Shown: piece after piece, positions 56,781-64,000 of the stretch | How the letters are laid out: each line of letters begins with the position of its first letter | Position numbering within the stretch: position 1 is the first letter of the stretch | Assembly: GCF_000283155.1 (NCBI RefSeq) | Contig: NW_004454229.1 | Coordinates: 7,392,148 to 7,456,147 of the forward strand | Origin: Ceratotherium simum simum | Lineage: Eukaryota > Chordata > Mammalia > Perissodactyla > Rhinocerotidae | DNA length: 64,000 nt | Reading direction: 5' to 3' | Notes under the pieces: model-generated | Told to the model about the DNA's origin: nothing | Database searches by the model: none | What the model saw: only the letters and a program-made list of their open reading frames with translations | Position numbers and translations under genes: made by a program

Positions 56781-57009
56781 CGGGTGCTGAACCCAACAGT
56801 ATTTCTGTCTCATGGTGGTGGCCGTTGCGGGGTGAGTGTGGTTACCTGGAGTCCTGAGGGAGGAGTGGAGGTCAAGGCCAGGGGAGACACATGTGGGGTT
56901 AGAACAGCTGGAGATGTTGAACTCGGGGCGGGCTTGCATCGGTGGAGGGTTGGGCAGGCAGGATTTTCGGGGCCAGGAGGTTGGTTTGGTATCAGCTGCT
57001 ATTGAGTGA

Positions 57010-57160
57010 GTTTTTCCTTTGAGTCAGGCAATGTGTTCAGGGCTTTATGTGCAGAACCACATTTAATTTGTGGCAAACACTTATTTTTAGGATGTGGAAC
57101 CTGAGTCAGGGAGGCTGGACACCTTGCCCACAGTCACACTGTTTGGGAAGGGCTAGAGAC
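57010..57160 (-). repeat. MIR SINE
   Basis: Reverse: GGCAATGTGTTCAGGGCTTT, TGTGGAACCTGAGTCAGGGA, CTTGCCCACAGTCACACTG. Confidence 0.65.
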
Positions 57161-57517
57161 CAGATTAGAAATCTGCTGTGTCAGCTCTAAAGACTATGCA
57201 TCTCGCCATCACATGATGTCAGAATTGTGAGGCCTTGAGGTGTAGTGTTGGAAGATAAACTTGTAAAAGTAGGCTACTGCTGGCTGGGGAGGCTCTGAGA
57301 GGTCAGATTAAGAAGCTTTGCGCATAATCTTGTGGGCAGCAGGGAGCCACTAGGTGGCAAAGAAGAGCAGAAGTCTGCTCTTCCTTTCTAAGTAAAATGG
57401 AAATTTTACCTGTAAGTCAAGTGGGCACACGCATGGTAATTGCGTCAGTGCCATGTCCGTGGGCTCTCGTGCTGTGTCACCCCCTCCGAAAGGGTATCGC
57501 TGTCCAGCCACATCCTC
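57161..57517. other. Probable old LINE fragment
   Basis: 57225-57370 (TTGGAAGATAAACTTGTAAA, TGGGCAGCAGGGAGCCACTA) resembles the old LINE 3'-UTR class. The rest was not recognised. Confidence 0.35.
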
Positions 57518-57525
57518 CCAGTTTC

Positions 57526-58525
57526 TTTTTTTTTAATTAGAAAAGTTACTTATTTCTGCTCCTTTCATACATCCTATTGATCAGGAAACATATCCGAAAT
57601 AACGCACTGCCACACACTCTGCTTGAAGGCAGAGCGTCTAGGTAAAGCAGATCAGAAGTCCAGAGTTCTCACCTTATGGGATCTCGCTTCCTGATTTTAC
57701 ATTAATTTCTGAAAGTCATGAATGTCAGCTCCAAAAAATGTTAATGGGGTTGTAAAAAATAATCACTTCATTCAGTATTATAACTGTAGAAATGGAGTAT
57801 ATTTCCTTTAAGAAATGAAAAACTAAGAAGAAAATGCCACTTAACATCGTTGGTAAGTCAGTATAGATCGGCAGGAAAAAATATGTGATAAGCTTGTCTC
57901 TTTGATGCCAAGGAGGCATTCCAGTCCAAGCTTTAACATGCTCCTATGTTTTCACTAGATGCTTCTTTATCTGCTGCTTTTCATCCTTTTCCACATTTGA
58001 TATCAGAGGATTGGAACAGCCTTTAAAACTTCATTAGCAGGAGCAAATCCAGTATCCACTGATTTCTTCCCAAAAAGGACTCAAACCCGTTGGATAGCCC
58101 AGCAGCTTCATTCTTATGAATATTCTAGCCATGAAAAACTCAATAGGACACTGATGAATCCAATGAATAGAAAAAGAAATCCATTGAGTTTTGGAATGTT
58201 GGTTGCATTGGATCGGTCCAGGATTATGAAACCGAAACCTCGCATTGTAAACAGGAAGCTGGATGCAAGTCCTTTCATGATATACTGTCCATTTACTGGG
58301 TAGGCCAGGAAAGCTCCTGGTCTCTGATGCCCTTGGTCATCAGTTGTAGAGCCAACACTTGGAGGGTCAACTGTAACATCATGAATTATTGCTCCCGTGA
58401 TGAGGAAGACGTCACCACCAGAGGCACACTGTCATGGCCGATGGCACGTGCACCTAGGTTGGGGCATTTCAGCGCTAAGAACTGGGACTCAGTACAAAGT
58501 CCTGTGTTGGTGGTGGCAGGGCCTT
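57526..58525 (-). pseudogene. OSTC: Processed pseudogene of OSTC (oligosaccharyltransferase subunit)
   Basis: A retrocopy of the mRNA for OSTC (DC2), a small membrane subunit of the STT3A oligosaccharyltransferase complex that N-glycosylates proteins in the ER. Reading the minus strand from about 58502 gives, across frameshifts, pieces such as [38 protein letters not shown] and [17 protein letters not shown], clear matches to OSTC. No introns interrupt it, and a 3' UTR-like stretch leads to a poly(A) remnant (T run at 57526-57534). The start ATG is lost, the region after PNL is deleted by about 20 bases, a further small deletion shifts the frame near 58430, and the stop codon reads TTG (58082-58084). 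Imperfect flanks CCAGTTTCTTTT (57518-57529) and CCAATTTCTTTT (58526-58537) are likely target duplications. It is not a functional gene. Identity is from recognition of the protein. Confidence 0.93.
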
Positions 58526-58537
58526 CCAATTTCTTTT

Positions 58538-59129
58538 AAAAATGAAATTAAAATCATTGTAGAGCCTCTTTTGGCCTCATAAATTCTGCAGCTATTCTTG
58601 CGAAGAGCTTGGCAAGAATCCTGTGAGAATGCGGAGGGACAGCCTTTGGCTGGCTTGACGCCTGCATCCCTCTCTGGCCAGTGGCCTCTGTAAGGCTATT
58701 CCCTGAGGAACTTACTCTTTGGCATCCCCAACTTACTTCATATGCCCCTAAATAAAGCTGTAGATTTAAATGCTCCCATGCGGCCTCTCTGGAGAGAAGA
58801 CGTTCCCGAAACAAAACCTTGGATGATGTTCACGCATCTCCAGCTCATTAGTCATGCTGACAAGGGGCCGACTTCCCAAGTGCCTGCACAGGCGGTCATC
58901 ACCGATGCTCCAGGGGTCTGGCCTGGACTCCTTGCTGGCTTCACACATCGGAGTGGAGGTGGCTGTGAGGGGGTTCTGGAGCTTGCCTGGACCTTTAGTT
59001 GAGGAGGGACGTACTATGACGTGCTGTGAGGGAACTTGAGTGGCATGGTCGAAATGTGCCCAGATGGGTCCTTCGCTGGAGATGTGGCTTCATACTGATG
59101 GCCCTTCTACCCCCACCAGATACAGTGGA
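58538..59129. other. Intergenic sequence, nothing recognised
   Basis: Unique-looking DNA on the 5' side of the OSTC retrocopy; no promoter or exon supported. Confidence 0.45.
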
Positions 59130-59285
59130 GCATAGCTGTGTATTGCTTTATACTTTACAAGGATCATATGCACACATGAGCTCATTGAATTTTCAAAACA
59201 GCAACCCTGGGAAATAAAAGTGATTACCTGAAATTTATCGGTCAGAGCACTGAGCCAGAGAGGATGTCTCTTGTACAAATCTCAG
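59130..59285 (-). repeat. MIR SINE fragment
   Basis: Reverse: TGCTTTATACTTTACAAGGA, GAGCTCATTGAATTTTCAAA, ACAGCAACCCTGGGAAATAA, CAGAGCACTGAGCCAGAGAG. Confidence 0.65.
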
Positions 59286-59479
59286 TGTACTACCTCCTTG
59301 TTCCCCCTACACATGTGTAATCAGGTGAAATTGAATTTTAAAGACTACCAAGTCAGGCGTGACAGGGAGCAATCTTGAGGAACCCCCCACGGTGTGCTGT
59401 TTAGCAGGGGGCTGTATGCTGGTTATCTGTCAGTTGTCCTTCCATCTCTAGTCTCTTCTCTACCCTGCTCTGTGCCCTG

Positions 59480-59790
59480 GGAAGTTGACCATAATAGACT
59501 GCTTCTATGGGTTCTGTTGCCCTCTGTCTTCTGGCTGGGTTCAGCCAATGGTTGGCACCGGCAGGAGATTGCGGTAGGAGGATAGTGACCTGGCAGGGTA
59601 TCTCCCAGCCAGGAGACCACGAGTTGGCTAAGTTCTAGGCAGCCTAGCTGCTGCTAACTCCAGGGCACTGCACTAGCCCTTGTTGATTTCCTTAAACTCT
59701 GCTCACATCTTTAAGAAGAGCCCCTTTATTCACTCCCCACCCCCATTACAGATTTCGTGTACTTGTACAGTTCACTACTTGAAAAGGTTG
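59480..59790 (+). repeat. Unclassified interspersed repeat (possibly as 48110-48470)
   Basis: GGCTGGGTTCAGCCAATGGT, TGGCACCGGCAGGAGATTGC, CTCCAGGGCACTGCACTAGC, AAGAAGAGCCCCTTTATTCA occur in a common old repeat; the family name is uncertain. Confidence 0.45.
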
Positions 59791-61259
59791 TTTGTCACAT
59801 GCATTAAAGAGGGTATTGAGTGTAAATGTCTGCTATTGATCTGCAGCTTGGGTAAGGATGGCTATGTCTCTCCTGGCACTAATTGGAGGATTTGAATCAT
59901 CTCCGCTGTTAGCCTCTTTCTCCTCCAGTTCCTGCCCAGTCGGGAATTTTCCACCTAGTAAAATTTCCAGATAATGAAATTTAAATGCTCTGAATCTGGA
60001 GAGAGTGACTCAGGGGCAAGTTAGAGTTTATTCTGGTGCCAGCAATGCCTGCTTTGTGCCTCGTGTCCAGTGCGGGCCATGGCGGCACCAGTGATGGTTT
60101 CCAGGGTCCAGAAGTGGCAGCAGCTGGGCCCTCATCAGATTGTTCCTGCCATAACAGAGCTCCTGGTTGGCAAGAAGGTTTAACTTAGAGCCTGTTCAAT
60201 TCTGTACAAGTGGATACCTTTGTAAAGTGGGTGTGATGATTATCATAGCAACCCCTGGCCAAAGCCTAGAAATGAGAAAAGCCATGAAAATTACTTATGT
60301 TTGTTGAGCCTCTGTTTTCTAACTTGCAAAATGGGCGTCTAAATATCTACTTAATATAGTCCTTATGACATTAAATGACTTAATCAATGAAACATAACCA
60401 ATCTGGGGCTTACTAAATATCTCTCCCCTTCATCCAGAAATGTGTAATCCCTCATCATGTTCCAACTTGTATTCTGGCTAATAACTCTGGTTTCTATACA
60501 TGCTAGCAGGCAATAACCAAAGGAACTGAATTTAGTGACACCTTTAGAGTTGTGTCTTCCAGTGACTCATCTGGAAAATGGAGCCACGTATTGAGTGGAC
60601 GTTCCGTTGGCCTGTCCTTGAGGCCTGGTAGTCCTAGCTAACTGAGCCAGTTTTCCCAGAGCAGGTTCTGGGGTGGTGTGGTCCAGGGGGGAGATGGATT
60701 CATGGCCACTCCATGCCAGATTCTGCTCCCAGCCCTGGGGCTACAGGATAAAGAAGACAGAGATTCTGCCTCTGAGTAGCTCAGAGTTTAGCAGAAAAGA
60801 CCAAGTAATAAAACTAAACGGTCTGACTTGACAGTTTAGGCTGCAGATACAATCTCCCCAGTGGGTGTTCTCTCCAACTCCCTCCTGCTCTTAATAAAAG
60901 AAGCCCATTCCTTCTCCTCTGCTAACCCTGTTAGACTCCCTGGATCCTCTCTACTCTGTAGGGAGAGGCCTGGTCCTGCTGTTCCTAGGTCATCACAAGA
61001 AACTGGGAGTCAAACCCTACCCTCTAAGGCAGGAGGTGCCCACCTTCCATTGGAGATGGCTTGCCATGGGATGGTCTGGTGGCTGCCGGGGTGGTTGGAG
61101 AGGGGAGCTGGTGTAGAGCTGCAAAGAAGGGAATCTGAAGAGGCCTCTCCTTTTATTTTTCTTGCTGCTACTGACCAGGTTTCTTCAAGGGTGGATGATT
61201 CTCCTTCCCAACGTAAGACTTGGTAACTAATCAAATGGACAAAATCTTGCCTGGTAAAC
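59791..61259. other. Intergenic sequence with weak repeat traces
   Basis: 60300-60395 is a short plus-strand MIR-like piece (GAGCCTCTGTTTTCTAACTT, GCAAAATGGGCGTCTAAATA). 60700-60810 resembles an old LINE 3' region (TCCATGCCAGATTCTGCTCC). No coding exon was found. Confidence 0.45.
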
Positions 61260-61620
61260 ATTGCCAGGCATGGCAGAAAATGCTAGTGCTCACTAATATT
61301 CTTTTCTTCTAGTTGGACATGGAGCTCAACTACGTTTCCAGACTCCCTTGAGGCTAGGTGTGACCATGTAACTGGGGTCTGGCCAGGAGAATGTGAGTGG
61401 AAGTGACTGCACTGCTTCTAGAACTGGCCTATGTGTGATCTTTCTCTTTTCTTGCCCACCTGGAGAGGAGAGGACTCTGAGGACCTACATGGAACGAGTC
61501 TGAGTTCCTGAATAATGCACAGAGCAAGCCCTCCCCCGCCTCCACCAATCTGCACTTGGTTATGGCCGAAGGGAGAAATAGATGTTAATGTGTTAAACCA
61601 TTGATTTAGGCACTCAAGTG
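61260..61620. repeat. Unclassified interspersed repeat
   Basis: TTGAGGCTAGGTGTGACCAT, GTAACTGGGGTCTGGCCAGG, AATAGATGTTAATGTGTTAA, ACCATTGATTTAGGCACTC belong to an old high-copy family similar in kind to 53850-54250. Confidence 0.45.
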
Positions 61621-61779
61621 ATTTTCTCCAAAGTGACTTGCTGCCTCCCTTTCTAGATGTAACAGAAACCGACCTCATTTTAAGCAGCCCTTCTCTAGGA
61701 GCCAATTATACAAGTGACCAGGGAAATTCAATACAGTGAGATGAATGTGGTGATAGGGACATACAGAGGATATAGAGAA

Positions 61780-62560
61780 GGCTTGGAGGCTTATTCAGGA
61801 GAGGCTCTGCAGAGCAGCTCAGAGTGGGAGGTGGGAGATAGTGAGGATGATGAGTAAGAGGCAAGCAGGTATCTGAGGAATCCGGGATCGAGTAAGTGGA
61901 AGGAGGTTGGGGTTCCTGGGCAAGACCAAGTCAGGAGTCCCAGCTGAAGGAGAAACAAGGAGCCTGAGGGCAAAGAGCTAAGATCTTGAGTCCTATAAGT
62001 GCTGGTTTTAGGATTCAAGGCTGGGGAAGGGCATTTGCAATTCAACAGGAGGTGAAGCAAACAGACCCATCCAAATTCTCAGAGTTACGGTAAGTTGGCT
62101 GGACCTACCACAGGATCTGCACAGAAGCACCCACATGCATCTGAGGTATTCTCGGTAGGGAGTGGTGAGGGATGATGGGTTTGAGATCCATTCAAGAGAC
62201 AGAACTGGAATTGGTGACTAATGGGAAGAGAGAAGTTGACGCTAATACACAAGTTTTTGGCTTAGGTGTCTGAGTAGATGGTTCTGTCCTCACTCATAGA
62301 GGGGACTCAGGGGATGAGCAGTGTTGTAGGGTAGGTAGGAAAATGGGTCTGGTTTGAGGATCTTGAGTTTGAAGGGTCTCTGAGACACCCAAAAAGAGCA
62401 GCCCAGTAGGCAGATTGCAACATGAGTCCGGGTCTCATGAGCGAGATTTGAGCTGAAGAGGAGTAACTAAGAGGAGAAGGGAGCCAATACTGAATCCTGG
62501 TGAGCACCCACATTTATGGGACGGACAGACAAAGGAGGGCCTATGAAGGTCCTTCAGGTG
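61780..62560 (+). mobile_element. Ancient LINE 3'-UTR-like fragment
   Basis: CACAAGTTTTTGGCTTAGGT, GAGGATCTTGAGTTTGAAGG, GTCTCTGAGACACCCAAAAA and GAGCCAATACTGAATCCTGG follow the order of the same class as 6520-7190. Confidence 0.45.
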
Positions 62561-64000
62561 CCCCCAGCTCCCCATAGCAAGTCTTCCTTCTTGCTTAGGA
62601 CACAACCGAGCAATACCTGGATGGTTTCTTCAGCCTCCACTTCATTCCCCTTAGACTAGCTGTTGGCTGAGGGCCAAACAAGCCCCCTTTCTGAGCCCAC
62701 CTAAGCTAGGATGGGCCCACCAAGGCAAATTGTATTCTGCATTAGGACCTTGCTCTCCTAAGGCTCCATATCTAAGCTTTGGTTTTCTACCTTCCGTGCC
62801 TCAGCCCCAGTCTTAGAATTGGAGTTGGTGGCAAGGCCTCTGGCTGCAGAATTCATTATGAGCCCCACTCCCCGCCCCAGGAAGCCCACTGACAGTCTGA
62901 CTCAGGTGTGAGTTCACACTTTGGGAATTTTAATAAATGCTGAGCATCCTAGCCAGCCCAGATTTCTCTGTTTCTGTGCCAATGGCTTCTCTAAGGTGAT
63001 CTCGTCACATTTGTCATCCTCTGTGCCAGAGCTCCTCTGACCTTTTAATTAAAGTCCTCCCAAAAGAAAAAAGCTTTTGGAAGGTGTGGTGAATGTTCCT
63101 TTAAACTAATTGACCAATATGTCTGAACATTCGTGTGGTTTTGTTTACCGAGTCTGACCTGCGTCTGAAACGTTTGCTTCAATGGCGCTCATTTTTTGTT
63201 TCCTTGTTGAAACTTCTATGAAAATTTTTTTTCAGGTTGATCTAAGCCCAAATATTCCCCTAACTTGCCTAAATGGTCACCGATCATTTTCTGATAACAA
63301 AATACTGTAGACCTATCTGATTTGGTGTTCTAGGCTGCAGAATGATCAGATTCAGTACAAATCACCCACAGGACTTCTCCCAGCCCTCATGAAAGCATCG
63401 CTCTTCCTGTCACCAGTTTGGAGGAGCCACAGTGATCCTCGGTTGAGTCCTTTACCCACCGTGATTCCTTTCCCATCTCGAAGACCGCTTCTCCTGAAGT
63501 GACCAGGTGGGCAGTGGCGCCATTCTCCAGGAGAGCATCCTCCACCGCCCGGGACTCCTCCTACTCTCTCAAGCTCCGCAGTCAACCAGCTGCAGGCCGG
63601 ACTGGCTTGTTCAGCACACGTTTATGGTTGAATCTACCATACAACAGGCACTGCGTTTTAGCATCGGGGCTAGAGTGGAGAGCAAGAGAGAAGCAGCGCC
63701 TACACTTCTGGAGACTCCGCTTCACAAGGAAGACAGTGCAACAATTACAATAGGGAAGGGTAGGTCTTGGGTTAGGACGACGCCGTTATAGGCTTCCATT
63801 AATCTCAGGATAAACCAAGCAATCGATGTGAAGCTAGTTTTGAATCGCAAAGGGCTACTGCAAGTGCTGGTCATTTATTGATGTTATCAATGAGTTCTTA
63901 AAGGACATGAAAGCAAAAAGAAGGAAGGGCACGAGCTGTGGGTTAGTGAGAGACACGAGGAGATGAAAGGCCACAGTGAGAAAGACGGGGAGGAAGGCAG
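62561..64000. other. Intergenic sequence to the window end
   Basis: 62561-63600 looks unique. 63610-63760 (CACGTTTATGGTTGAATCTA, CCATACAACAGGCACTGCGT) is probably the start of another old LINE 3' region. No exon or promoter was supported. Confidence 0.45.

Noticed and set aside
58327..58582. Plus-strand open frames at the OSTC locus
   Set aside because: They are antisense to the OSTC retrocopy, whose minus-strand similarity explains the sequence.

Overview
This window is mammalian nuclear DNA, and its repeats point to an odd-toed ungulate (Perissodactyla; Equus is the best-known carrier, but rhinoceros or tapir cannot be excluded). Nine copies of the equine-type tRNA-derived SINE (ERE) can be read, most with clear target-site duplications. 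They lie among MIR, L2, L1, LTR and DNA-transposon remnants. Nothing bacterial, viral or CRISPR-like was found. Repeat family names are from memory of consensus sequences, not from a search.

Layout. Positions 1-3652 are the 5' end of one protein-coding gene on the minus strand, USP24 (a large ubiquitin-specific protease). The first coding exon (3332-3652, 107 codons) encodes a UBA domain, a glycine-rich linker and a PPAY motif, and ends at a perfect splice donor. Positions 1-3331 are intron 1. The exon sits in a CpG island (about 3290-4460) containing a 210-base run of N (3722-3931), which hides most of the 5' UTR and probably the transcription start. Long pyrimidine-rich stretches flank the island (about 2280-3000 and 4330-5260).

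From about 5.3 kb to 64 kb I find no intact gene: this is the intergenic region upstream of USP24. It holds (a) three long ORF2-bearing L1 remnants (10.5-13.0 kb minus, 22.2-25.3 kb plus, 43.0-45.6 kb inverted) plus shorter L1 pieces; (b) L2 tracts, the longest at 29.1-30.7 kb; (c) about two dozen MIR fragments; (d) the nine EREs; (e) two copies of a different SINE with a tRNA-Glu-like head and an RTE-like tail (16.6-17.0 and 20.0-20.4 kb); (f) one processed pseudogene, a retrocopy of OSTC (oligosaccharyltransferase subunit) at 57.5-58.5 kb minus, with a poly(A) remnant and disabled start and stop.

No new multi-gene system is present. The observations most worth following are the tRNA-Glu/RTE SINE, an ERE carrying both 3' body types (54810-55116), the OSTC retrocopy, two L1 insertions with twin-priming architecture, a four-layer nested insertion, a possible unannotated exon in USP24 intron 1, and the strand asymmetry around the USP24 promoter.
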